NCBI RefSeq assembly: GCF_011090185.1
Contig: NZ_JAAFGS010000010.1
Location: forward strand, 62,001 to 126,000
DNA: 64,000 nucleotides
Direction: 5' to 3'
DNA from: Saccharibacillus alkalitolerans
Lineage (GTDB): Bacteria > Bacillota > Bacilli > Paenibacillales > Paenibacillaceae
Position 1 is the stretch's first letter; each line of letters begins with the position of its first letter. Below the pieces are notes generated by a model that saw only the letters and a program-made list of their open reading frames with translations, made no database searches and was not told the origin of the DNA. Positions 8,750-16,761 of the stretch are shown piece after piece. The position numbers and the translations under genes were made by a program.

Positions 8750-9799
8750 TTACTCTGCTTTAACGAGGATTTTGACCTGGTTTTTCTCTTTCAGCAGCGT
8801 CTCGAACCCTTCTTCCAGCACCTGATCCAGCTCGATACGCTTCGTGACGAGCTTCTCGGCCGGGAAGTAGCCCTGTTCCATCAGGCTGATGACGGCCGGG
8901 AACACGTCGCGGTAGCCGATAATGCCGTTCACGCTCCGTTCTTTCATGACGATGCGGTTCGGCATGATCGGCGCTTCTTTTTCGAAAATGCTGACGATCA
9001 TCAGCTCGCCGCCGATATTGGTCGATTCCAGCGCCTGCGTCAGCACGGGCGGAACGCCCGTAACTTCGTAGGCGACGTCCACGCCGCCGTTCGTGCGGGC
9101 ATGCAGTTCCGCCACAACGTCGAATTCTTTCGGATCGAGCACGATCGCGCCCAGCTCGGCCGCTTTCGCTTTGCGCTCCGGCGACAGTTCCACGGCGTAG
9201 ATTTCCGCGGCTCCCGACGCTTTCAGCGCTTCGATCACCAACAGGCCGATCGGGCCGGCGCCGAAGACGGCCGCTTTGTCTCCGACTTTAAGCTTGCTCT
9301 GGCGCACGGCATGCAGCGCCACCGCGGAAGGTTCGACGAGCGCGCCCTGCTCATAAGACAGGCTGTCCGGGATCTTGTGCACCATATATTCTTCGGCAGT
9401 CACGTATTCGGAGAATCCGCCTCCGCCGCCGGCCAAGCCCAAAAAGCCCATGTTTTCGCACAGATTGTATCTGCCTTTCCGGCAGGCTTCGCATTTTCCG
9501 CAGGCGTAGATCGGTTCCACGACGACGCGGTCGCCGGCTTGAACGCGCGTAACGCCTTCGCCCGCCTCCACGACTCGGCCCGAAAACTCATGTCCCATGA
9601 CGACCGGAGCGGATTCGCCGGTAATCGGATGAGGATCGCCTGCCGGAATGAAAATCGGTCCTGCCGTATATTCGTGCAGATCGCTGCCGCAGATGCCGCA
9701 CCATTCCACTTTGATTTTCACTTTTCCGGGCAGCGCCGTCGGCTCCTCGATATGTTCCAGACGCAGATCTTTCGGGCCGTGCCATCTCAATGCTTTCAT
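8750..9799 (-). CDS. bdhA: (R,R)-butanediol dehydrogenase (zinc-dependent)
   Basis: 349-residue medium-chain zinc dehydrogenase that interconverts acetoin and 2,3-butanediol with NAD(H), as in fermentative overflow metabolism. Catalytic zinc ligands are visible as C37, H70 and E71 (VMGHEFSG). Four structural-zinc cysteines lie at C100, C103, C106 and C114. The Rossmann motif is GAGPIG at 180-185. The insert DPHPITGESAPVVMGHEFSG is characteristic of the BdhA/YdjL group. The ATG has GAAGGAGAT upstream. The gene is transcribed alone from a promoter at 9867-9895 whose start region overlaps a LacI-type operator. A sorbitol or threonine dehydrogenase is less likely. Confidence 0.87.
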   Translation of the reverse strand: MKALRWHGPKDLRLEHIEEPTALPGKVKIKVEWCGICGSDLHEYTAGPIFIPAGDPHPITGESAPVVMGHEFSGRVVEAGEGVTRVQAGDRVVVEPIYACGKCEACRKGRYNLCENMGFLGLAGGGGGFSEYVTAEEYMVHKIPDSLSYEQGALVEPSAVALHAVRQSKLKVGDKAAVFGAGPIGLLVIEALKASGAAEIYAVELSPERKAKAAELGAIVLDPKEFDVVAELHARTNGGVDVAYEVTGVPPVLTQALESTNIGGELMIVSIFEKEAPIMPNRIVMKERSVNGIIGYRDVFPAVISLMEQGYFPAEKLVTKRIELDQVLEEGFETLLKEKNQVKILVKAE

Positions 9800-9846
9800 T
9801 GCCGGTCATCTCCTTCGGTTATATAGACATTAACGTTCCGTTTTTT

Positions 9847-9895
9847 CGGAAACGTTTCCGGAATTAAATATGTCACAATTCCGACACACTGTCAA
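9847..9895 (-). promoter_or_regulatory. bdhA promoter with LacI-type operator
   Basis: Minus strand TTGACA (9890-9895), 17-bp spacer, CATATT (9867-9872). Immediately downstream, at about +1 to +14, is the palindrome CGGAAACGTTTCCG (9847-9860) with the central CG typical of LacI/CcpA-family operators. A near-identical site precedes the divergent LacI gene, so the local regulator is the more likely ligand than CcpA. Confidence 0.75.
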
Positions 9896-10011
9896 ACCAA
9901 ACAAGCTAAAATATCCTTGCGAAATTCCGTTCTTTTCCCACGCACATCTTAAGTAAAGAGCGTTCAAAAGGATATGAGCCGGAATTTCCGACTTGCAGGC
10001 AATCGGGATGG

Positions 10012-10064
10012 TATAATAAAGAGACTCATTCCCCACTTTCTTGAACAGACCGGAAACGATTCCG
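10012..10064 (+). promoter_or_regulatory. lacI-family gene promoter and operator
   Basis: Extended -10 element TGGTATAAT (hexamer 10012-10017) with no good -35. Downstream in the leader is CGGAAACGATTCCG (10051-10064), differing from the bdhA operator by one base. The arrangement predicts autoregulation. Confidence 0.65.
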
Positions 10065-10091
10065 ATCATGATGATAAGCGAGGTAATAACT

Positions 10092-11126
10092 GTGACAGCA
10101 AAGAAAGTAACGATCGAAGACGTGGCCCGGCACGCGGGCGTCGGCATCGCCACCGTCTCCCGAGCGATCAACAACGCCGAAGGGATCAGCGCCAAGACGC
10201 GCGCGCGCGTCCTGCGAACGATCGAGGAGCTCGGCTTCGTGCCCAACACTTCGGCCCAGAGTCTCAAGATCCGGCTGACCAATCAAATCGCGCTTGCCGT
10301 GCCGGATATCCGCAACGCGATCATTCCCGATATTGCCTGGGCCGTCGAGCAGGCCGCCAAAGCGCACGGATACCGGGTTGTGCAGATCAATACGGCGGGA
10401 AATGCCCGGGCCGAGCTGGAAGTGGTGCGGGACATCAAAAAGCTGCATGTGGACGGATTGATCATCATGCCGCTGGCTTACCCCAAAACGCTGCCCGACC
10501 TCATCAACAAAGCCGGCCTGCCGATCTCGGTCATCAACTACGGCAAGCAGCTCGACGATTCTCTCCGGGCGGACGTCGTCTGCCTGTCGATGCTCGAAGG
10601 CCGGCTGGTCATGGACCATCTGAAGCAGATCGGCCGCAGCCGGATCGCTTACGCAGGCACGCAAAAAGACGTCATCGAGGACCGATATCTCGCTTACGAG
10701 CGCGCGCTGGACAGAGTCGACGCCTCGCTCGTTTACTTCGGCGACGACTTCTCGCTCCAGACGGGCATCCGCGCCGCCGATTATTTTCACGGCTTGGCCC
10801 GCATGCCCGATGCCGTCTACGCGGTCAACGATATGGTGGCGATCGGCCTGGTCAACCGCTTCAAGGAACTTGGCGTGAACGTTCCCGAAGACGTGGCCGT
10901 CGTCGGCGTCGACAACAATCAATGGACCACGATCAGCAGCCCGCAGATCAGCTCCGTCTCGATCATGGGCAGCGAAGTGGCGCGTCTGGCGGCCGAGCTG
11001 CTGCTCAAGCGCATCCGCGAGCAGAGCCGGGAGCCGTACGAAAAAGTGCAGTTCGAGCCCCGGCTGATCGTGCGCGAGTCGAGCGTTGCGGTCAAGCGAT
11101 CCCCGATGCAAGGCGGGAACTCTTAA
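10092..11126 (+). CDS. LacI-family transcriptional regulator
   Basis: 344-residue LacI/GalR-family regulator. The N-terminal helix-turn-helix (VTIEDVARHAGVGIATVSRAI) is followed by a hinge and a periplasmic-binding-protein-like effector domain (about 60-335) ending in the usual VDNNQWTTISSPQISSV region. The start is GTG at 10092, with GAGGT 7 bases upstream. Upstream in-frame ATGs (10068, 10071) would add residues outside the family's usual start and lie next to the operator. It is divergent from bdhA and shares an operator sequence with it, so control of bdhA is the obvious prediction. The effector is unknown. Confidence 0.9.
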   Translation: MTAKKVTIEDVARHAGVGIATVSRAINNAEGISAKTRARVLRTIEELGFVPNTSAQSLKIRLTNQIALAVPDIRNAIIPDIAWAVEQAAKAHGYRVVQINTAGNARAELEVVRDIKKLHVDGLIIMPLAYPKTLPDLINKAGLPISVINYGKQLDDSLRADVVCLSMLEGRLVMDHLKQIGRSRIAYAGTQKDVIEDRYLAYERALDRVDASLVYFGDDFSLQTGIRAADYFHGLARMPDAVYAVNDMVAIGLVNRFKELGVNVPEDVAVVGVDNNQWTTISSPQISSVSIMGSEVARLAAELLLKRIREQSREPYEKVQFEPRLIVRESSVAVKRSPMQGGNS

Positions 11127-11168
11127 GCCCCCCTGGCCGTCTTGCCGTCCCTCTAATCCGTCCAACGC

Positions 11169-11216
11169 AAAAGCACCGCTTCGAACGGAGTTTTCCGTGT
11201 GCGAAGCGGTGCTTTT
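11169..11216. terminator. Bidirectional terminator between convergent genes
   Basis: Perfect 15-bp arms AAAAGCACCGCTTCG / CGAAGCGGTGCTTTT with an inner small stem. It lies between the lacI-family gene (+) and the nucleotidyltransferase gene (-), with short T/A runs on both sides. Confidence 0.75.
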
Positions 11217-11312
11217 CGTGCAGGTCAAGGCAGGAATTCCCCCATATCCGCGTTCTTGAAACCGGGGCGCCGGACCGGCGAAGACGCTCCGCCCTCAGGC
11301 TTGTTCCCGGAC

Positions 11313-12440
11313 TTATTCCTCCCCGAGCAGGAAACGGCGAAATTCGGGGAGGCTGCCGAACTTCCGGATTTCGACGCCTTTTTCGTTCAAATACCGTTCC
11401 AGCGAAATTTCCAGCCAATGCGCGGCCGACTGCAGCGGAATCAGGTTGGCCGGATCGAGCAGCGGCACCAGAGCGGGCAGCTTGGCCTGTTCGGCAATCT
11501 TTCGTCCTTCGCGGGCGGCTTCTTCCCCGGAGCCCCACCGGCCCGTCTCGCAAAAGACAAGGAAGCCGTTCAGCTCGCTTTCCGCATGAACCGCCGCAAA
11601 AAAGGCCAGCTCGTAATCCTGCCGCTCGCAGGCCGTTTGCACTTTGTCCAGCAGACCTTTGAATTCTTCGAAAAAACCGGCGCCCCGCTTCGCGTAATCC
11701 GCCGTCGGCGGCTGCAGCGAACGCCGGCGCTCGCTAATCAAAAGCTTTACGGCGTCGGCCAACCGCTCGCATCCTTCGACGATCTCCCGCGTATCCGCGC
11801 TGCGCAGAATCGTGCCGACCGTCGGCTCCAGATCGTTCGGACGGATCGGCAGATCGTACAGCTGGGTCAGGTTTTTGCCCCAGCCTTTGCGGAGATAGGT
11901 CCGGTTCAGCAGCGCGATCGCTTCGAACAAAGGCGCCATGACTTCGAACGCCCGCAGCCGATACCCGGACAGCGGCTTCGCTGTTCCCGCCCGGCGCAGC
12001 TCATGCAGCACGGGATAGATCCCGTTTAGTTTCTCTTCTGCCCGGCCGAGAAAAGCTTCTTCGCCCTCGAACGATCGAATATCCTTCAGCTGCAGCTTCA
12101 GGTTGTTGAACCGTTCCAAGTCTTCGTCCGAGCGGACGTACAGCAGTTTGCAGTCGGCCAGAATGCCCGCTTGGCCGTCTTCCAGACGAGCCATCTTCTC
12201 CGCCCTCTCCCAACTCACCGGCCAGAAGTCGAAGCTGATTCCGTTCAGGATAAACGATAACCCCGCCTGGTATCCCTCCGGTTTGGCGGGAATAAAGAAA
12301 AAATCCAGATCGGAACGATCCGTCGCCGTACCGTCGAGGTAAGAACCGTAATACGCGGCGATCGCGACGTCCTCCGCATAATCCCGGCGAACCCGCTCGA
12401 TCAGCGCCGAAGAAACGTCGAATACGTTGAATTTGTCCAT
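11313..12440 (-). CDS. Nucleotidyltransferase-fold protein
   Basis: 375-residue protein whose N-terminus has the polymerase-beta nucleotidyltransferase signature GSY (G32-S33) followed by SDLDFFF with D44 and D46 as likely metal ligands. The remainder is mostly helical, as in two-domain proteins of the aminoglycoside adenylyltransferase or KNTase-like type. It may transfer a nucleotide to a small molecule or protein; no substrate can be assigned. It is a single gene. The ATG at 12440 lacks an obviously strong ribosome site. Shared domain architecture alone does not make it a resistance gene. Confidence 0.7.
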   Translation of the reverse strand: MDKFNVFDVSSALIERVRRDYAEDVAIAAYYGSYLDGTATDRSDLDFFFIPAKPEGYQAGLSFILNGISFDFWPVSWERAEKMARLEDGQAGILADCKLLYVRSDEDLERFNNLKLQLKDIRSFEGEEAFLGRAEEKLNGIYPVLHELRRAGTAKPLSGYRLRAFEVMAPLFEAIALLNRTYLRKGWGKNLTQLYDLPIRPNDLEPTVGTILRSADTREIVEGCERLADAVKLLISERRRSLQPPTADYAKRGAGFFEEFKGLLDKVQTACERQDYELAFFAAVHAESELNGFLVFCETGRWGSGEEAAREGRKIAEQAKLPALVPLLDPANLIPLQSAAHWLEISLERYLNEKGVEIRKFGSLPEFRRFLLGEE

Positions 12441-12532
12441 GCCTGCTGTCCCCCGTTATCCGCCCGCCCGAAAGCGGCGGGCTTTTCCCCATAGTAGCAT
12501 CCCCGGGGCTTCCGCAGCAAAGGAGCACCCCG

Positions 12533-12558
12533 AAAAGAGAAGCGGCTGCCCGCTTCTC
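12533..12558 (-). terminator. Terminator of the lipoprotein gene
   Basis: On the minus strand, GAGAAGCGG / CCGCTTCTC around a 4-base loop followed by TTTT, about 60 bases past the stop at 12617. Confidence 0.8.
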
Positions 12559-12616
12559 CCGGCTATCGCATTCGGATGCTCAAACTTTCCTTTTCGCGTC
12601 TTTATGCCTCAGCCGC

Positions 12617-13585
12617 TTATTTGACCGATACGGTCATGGCCAATGCTTCAAGCGGCACCTTCTGGGTCTCGATTTGATATACGACGTCTCCTTTGTTCCA
12701 TGCCACGATATTCTGCACGCTGTCGCCTCCCTGCTGATAATGGGCGCTGATCCGTCCCGCGTCGTCAGGCGCCGGAAGCGCGTGATCTTCCAAGTAATCG
12801 ACCATTTTTTTCGCGATGTCCGGCTGATCCATCTCGTCCGCGCTCAAGGAACGGATTTGAAGCACCCAACGGCCTTCTTTCCAGGTCAGGTATTGGGTAC
12901 CGGCGGCTCCCTCCTGCATCCCCTGGACGCCGTGTCCCAGGTCGACCGCCATCTCGGAAGGAATATTGTCCATATCGGGCGCAGGGAAAAAGATTTCTTC
13001 CGAGCTCGGCGGATCTTCGTGCGTCTCGGCGCTGACGATCGCCGCGATCGGCGTCTCGCCGGTCGGAGCCAACGACTCGTCGTCGACCGGTACGGCTTTG
13101 TCCGTTTCGTAAAACACGACGTTGAACGCGGTATCTTCGTTCTTCTCGATAGAGGCGCTCAAGTAATGGCCGTCGGCGATCTCGAATTCCGTCGGCAGCG
13201 CGGCGTTCGGCAGCTTGAGCTGAGCGCGAACCTGATCGACGACGCCTTCCGTATCCGGCAGGTTGGCGTCGGGGGAATCCGCGGCGGCTTCTCCTTCGTT
13301 CGGCTGTCCGTTCTCCTCCGTCTCCCCTGCCAAAGCCCCGTTTTCTCCGCCGGATGCCGTTGCCGGGCCGGTGCCGGGAACCGTACCGGCTCCGCCGTCT
13401 TCCGCGGCCGCGTCGGCCGGCGCGTTCGCTTCATCCGGCGCACGGTCGGCGGAGCTCGAGCAGCCGCCGAGCGCCAGGGCGGCCGCGAGCGCGGCCGGAC
13501 CGAGCTTCATCAGACTGCGCGCGGAAGCGCGTCTGTTCGGGAAGCGGCGTCGGGATTCGTAAAGGTTGTGGCTAGTTCTGCTCAT
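12617..13585 (-). CDS. Hypothetical lipoprotein with acidic linker
   Basis: 322-residue predicted lipoprotein of unknown function. An unusually long basic N-region (about 27 residues, many Arg) precedes a hydrophobic stretch and lipobox LGGC (Cys at 42). A low-complexity linker rich in Ala, Glu, Gly and Pro (about 45-125) tethers a C-terminal domain of about 190 residues. That domain has repeated beta-strand-like segments (GVQGMQEGAAGTQYLTWKEG, VVYQIETQ) but no family I recognise. The start is ATG 13585 with GGAGGAG upstream; the frame's extension to 13696 is rejected. It is probably a single gene. Confidence 0.7.
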   Translation of the reverse strand: MSRTSHNLYESRRRFPNRRASARSLMKLGPAALAAALALGGCSSSADRAPDEANAPADAAAEDGGAGTVPGTGPATASGGENGALAGETEENGQPNEGEAAADSPDANLPDTEGVVDQVRAQLKLPNAALPTEFEIADGHYLSASIEKNEDTAFNVVFYETDKAVPVDDESLAPTGETPIAAIVSAETHEDPPSSEEIFFPAPDMDNIPSEMAVDLGHGVQGMQEGAAGTQYLTWKEGRWVLQIRSLSADEMDQPDIAKKMVDYLEDHALPAPDDAGRISAHYQQGGDSVQNIVAWNKGDVVYQIETQKVPLEALAMTVSVK

Positions 13586-13642
13586 ATGATCTCCTCCTTG
13601 TATGGCCTGTATGTCCCCATTACCCGAAGAAGACGGCAGCGA

Positions 13643-13683
13643 AAAAAAGCGTCTTCCGAACGGCTTCGGAAGACGCTTTTTCA
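13643..13683 (-). terminator. Terminator of the 948-codon secreted-protein gene
   Basis: Arms AAAAAGCGTCTTCCGAA / TTCGGAAGACGCTTTTT around a four-base loop, followed on the minus strand by a T run. It is one of the strongest hairpins in the window. Confidence 0.9.
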
Positions 13684-13729
13684 TGTTGATCGTCAAACTT
13701 CGAAACGCCGGCCTGCATGCGAAGCTTCC

Positions 13730-16576
13730 TTACGAAGCTTTTTTCTGCTGCTGCTTGAGCGTGTCGACTTTTACGCGAAGCACCGATGTATCCGTCTCGC
13801 CCGCCGCGTTTTTCAGCACGGCTTTGTACGCGTAAATGCCCGGTTCTTTGCCCGTCACATTCGTCACTGCGCGCTGAGCTCCCGGCGTCGCGGCCGTCAG
13901 GGCCTGCGTATCGATCAGCTTGCCGTTTTCGTACAGTTCGTACGACGTGGCGTTCGTTCCCCACCACAGATTCATCGTGACCTGGTAGCTGCCGTCGCCG
14001 TCCCAGTTGTCGTGCGACAGAACCGCTTGGCCTGGCGAAGCATCGGTCACTTTGACTTTGAGCTGCTGGCTTTTCGTCGTGCCGAACCGATTCGTCAGTT
14101 CCACGACGTAATTGTACGTTCCGTTGCTTTTGCCGACGACCGGAACGCTGAACTGCTGAGCGTTCGGAGAAGCGTCTTTGAGCGTTCCTTCGGCGATCAC
14201 CTTGCCTTCTTCGTACAGCTTGTACGAAGTGGCGTTGTTGCCCCACCACAGATTCATGGTGACATTGTAGCTTCCGTCTCTGAGCCCGTTGTCTTGTCCG
14301 TTATCGTCCGTCAGAACCGGCTTGGCCGGAGCGTCCGTGGCGGGACCTTCCGTCGGCTCCTCGACTGGCGGTTCTTCTTCGCCCGGAGGCTCTTCCGTTA
14401 CCGCGGCCGGAACGATGTCCGAAGCTCCGCGAGGCTTCAGCTGGAATGCGCCGCGGAAAATGGCCGCCACGCCCGTAACGTCCAGCTTGTCGCCTTCGCC
14501 GTAAGCGAATTGATCCTGCGTCAGGCCCGTGCGTCCGTCCACGCGAACATGCGTCGTCGTGCCGGTTTCCGACACGGCGTCGAATTCGAACGTGCCTGCC
14601 GGCGTCGCCGACACGACATTCGATACCGTTACGTTTTTCAGTTGAATCAGCTGACCCTGGTTGGCGTCCGTTACCGTCTCGGCGACCGCCGGCTGCGGCA
14701 GCTCGGCCGTACCCGTTTTCTCGATCGCCACCGGAGTCGTCAGCTCAAGCTCCGTGTTGTACAGCGCCAGAGGCGCCGTCACGCGAATCTTGTCTCCCTG
14801 ACGGAAGCCGCTCTCGCTCTGATACACGTAGATGCCGCCCGTCGCGTCCTGCAGATAGAAGGCCTGGCCGCCGAAGGCGCCCGGTTCCGTCGTAACGACG
14901 CCTTCCAGCGTAACGACAGTGCCTTCCGCCTGGCTGCGGGCCGCCGCGATCGTGCTCAGCTCGGGAATGCTGCTGCCCGGCTCTTCGATCGCGGGAAGCG
15001 GCTGCGCCGGCACGTTGGCCAGCGTGACGCTCTTGGTCAGCAGATTCGTTCCGTTCTGGCGCAGACGCAGGCTTGCCGCGCCCGACGTTCCCGGCTTGAT
15101 GCGGACGTTCAGGTCTTTGTAGGCGACGCCTTTGGCATCGGCCGTTACGCTGAACGCCTGGCTGTAACCGTAAGAAGTCGGCCATGTGCCGTCCGGATTC
15201 TGAACCATGGCCACCTGCGTGCCGCCCGCGACATAGATGCCGGCGCTGTAGCCGGAGGCCGTCGCGTTAGGCGCCAGGTTGCCGATGCGCACGCGGACTT
15301 GGAACTCCTGCGCGTTCGGCAGCTGATCCTGATGGATCAGGCTGTATTCCGGCTGGGTAACCGTGACGGACGAACCGTAAGAGCCCGATTTGAACGTCGA
15401 CGGGTCCCACCATTTGTAGCCGGCCGCCGGAGCGGACCACGGCTCCGACTGCGGTTCGGTCGAAGCTTCCGGAGCTTCGAACGGCAGCAGCGCCGTCGGC
15501 TGGTCAAGCGTCAGATTCTCAACCTGATTCAGGCTCGTGTAGTTTTCCTGCTCCGCGAGCCAGTCGATCGTATTGAGCAGCAGCGCCGCGTCGTCGACTT
15601 CCTTGAAGCCGTCGTACGTCGTTTTTTTGCTGCCCGTTTCTTCGCGCAGGTACTTCGGCGAAGCGTCTTCGACCGGCGAGGAATCGCCGATGAACGCCGC
15701 TTTGCCCAGACCGACTTTCGATACGGCCACGTAAGGGCCTTCTTCGATGCCGCCGCCGTTGTAAACGCCTTGGTCTACGGCATTGCCCCAGGCCGCGTTG
15801 GTCTTCGGCAGGTAGACGATGCCTTTGGCTTTGGTCGGGTCCATGATCGCCAGCGTCGAGCCCGCGTGCATGGCCACGCTCTTCACGCCTTCCGTGATTC
15901 CGAACGACTGATCCGGCGCGACGATATTCGTGGCGTTGATATCGCCCAGCGCGTTATAGCGGAAGCGCACGCCGAAGTTCTCGCCCAGCCAGTCGGAGCT
16001 TTCGACTCCCTGCATAGCCGCCGAGTTTTTCTCCTCCGCGCTCATGCCCTTGGTCGGATCTTCCCAGGCGCCGCGGCGGTAACCGTTGATCGATTCGGAA
16101 CCGTCCCAGCGGTTCTTGTTGCGATCCGCGTTGTAATGGTCGCCGATGAAGAAAATGCTTCCGCCCTGCTGCACGTACTGCAGCATCGCGGCCTGCTCGC
16201 TCGCCTTGAACGGAATGTTCGGCTCGGCCACGACGAAGACGTCGTAATCCGCCAAATCCGCATATGTAATCGGCGTCGTTTTGCGCAGTTCTTTGACATC
16301 ATACCCTTCGCCCGCGATTCCGTTCCCGAAATCGGAGAAGCCGCCGTCGATGACCCAATCCGCCGCACCAGCCGTTTGACCGTGTGTATTGTCGAACAGA
16401 ACCTTTTTGCCCGCGTTGTCGTTGACCACTTTCGCCGCGATGAACGGGGCCGGGTCGCTTGCCGTTTCGGCCGACGCCGGAACCGCGGACAGCAATCCCG
16501 CCTCCATCGTCGCCACGACGGAGAGTGCCAGGACCGCCTTCATCCCTTTGGACTTAAACAGCGAAAATTTTCCCAC
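13730..16576 (-). CDS. Large modular secreted protein
   Basis: 948-residue exported protein. A Sec signal peptide (cleavage near ASA-ET, about 36) is followed by a GATase1-like domain (about 50-330; KVLFDNTHGQ, YDVFVVAEPN, GGSIFFIGDHYNADRN) resembling the DUF4350/GldG-type fold. Next come a beta-rich middle, an OB-fold-like module (about 550-690; LEGVVTTEPGAFGGQAFYLQD) of the kind seen in extracellular nucleases such as YhcR, and a Pro/Glu linker. Two tandem Ig-like repeats of about 95 residues at the C-terminus share SYxVTMNLWWGxNATSY, as in chitinase A N-terminal-type modules. No glycosidase or nuclease catalytic motif is certain. The start is GTG at 16576, with AGGAGG 7 bases upstream. A role in binding or processing wall, polysaccharide or extracellular DNA is inferred only. 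Confidence 0.78.
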   Translation of the reverse strand: MGKFSLFKSKGMKAVLALSVVATMEAGLLSAVPASAETASDPAPFIAAKVVNDNAGKKVLFDNTHGQTAGAADWVIDGGFSDFGNGIAGEGYDVKELRKTTPITYADLADYDVFVVAEPNIPFKASEQAAMLQYVQQGGSIFFIGDHYNADRNKNRWDGSESINGYRRGAWEDPTKGMSAEEKNSAAMQGVESSDWLGENFGVRFRYNALGDINATNIVAPDQSFGITEGVKSVAMHAGSTLAIMDPTKAKGIVYLPKTNAAWGNAVDQGVYNGGGIEEGPYVAVSKVGLGKAAFIGDSSPVEDASPKYLREETGSKKTTYDGFKEVDDAALLLNTIDWLAEQENYTSLNQVENLTLDQPTALLPFEAPEASTEPQSEPWSAPAAGYKWWDPSTFKSGSYGSSVTVTQPEYSLIHQDQLPNAQEFQVRVRIGNLAPNATASGYSAGIYVAGGTQVAMVQNPDGTWPTSYGYSQAFSVTADAKGVAYKDLNVRIKPGTSGAASLRLRQNGTNLLTKSVTLANVPAQPLPAIEEPGSSIPELSTIAAARSQAEGTVVTLEGVVTTEPGAFGGQAFYLQDATGGIYVYQSESGFRQGDKIRVTAPLALYNTELELTTPVAIEKTGTAELPQPAVAETVTDANQGQLIQLKNVTVSNVVSATPAGTFEFDAVSETGTTTHVRVDGRTGLTQDQFAYGEGDKLDVTGVAAIFRGAFQLKPRGASDIVPAAVTEEPPGEEEPPVEEPTEGPATDAPAKPVLTDDNGQDNGLRDGSYNVTMNLWWGNNATSYKLYEEGKVIAEGTLKDASPNAQQFSVPVVGKSNGTYNYVVELTNRFGTTKSQQLKVKVTDASPGQAVLSHDNWDGDGSYQVTMNLWWGTNATSYELYENGKLIDTQALTAATPGAQRAVTNVTGKEPGIYAYKAVLKNAAGETDTSVLRVKVDTLKQQQKKAS

Positions 16577-16761
16577 TTAACCGCCTCCTGATTGGATCTG
16601 TGTTTGAGAACATTTTTACGAACCGCAAGATTTTGGTATCAAGCCGTCCGCGCCTCATTCTAGCACGTGCCCACACAGGAAAGTTCATCGTTTCGTAAAA
16701 TATGTGAGAAAAAGTGTAAAATTCCCGCAAAATGCGAATTTCGGTTCTTTCGTCCCAAAAA

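Noticed and set aside
9847-9860. CcpA cre site upstream of bdhA
   Set aside because: Not excluded, but the near-identical second site before the divergent LacI gene makes the local regulator the better explanation.
11313-12440. Aminoglycoside-modifying resistance enzyme
   Set aside because: Only the generic nucleotidyltransferase signature is visible; nothing ties it to a drug substrate.
12674-16591. 1305-codon open frame on the plus strand
   Set aside because: It is fully antisense to the lipoprotein and the 948-codon secreted-protein gene. Its product is Arg/His-rich with no domain, and no ribosome site precedes it. It reflects codon bias in GC-rich genes.
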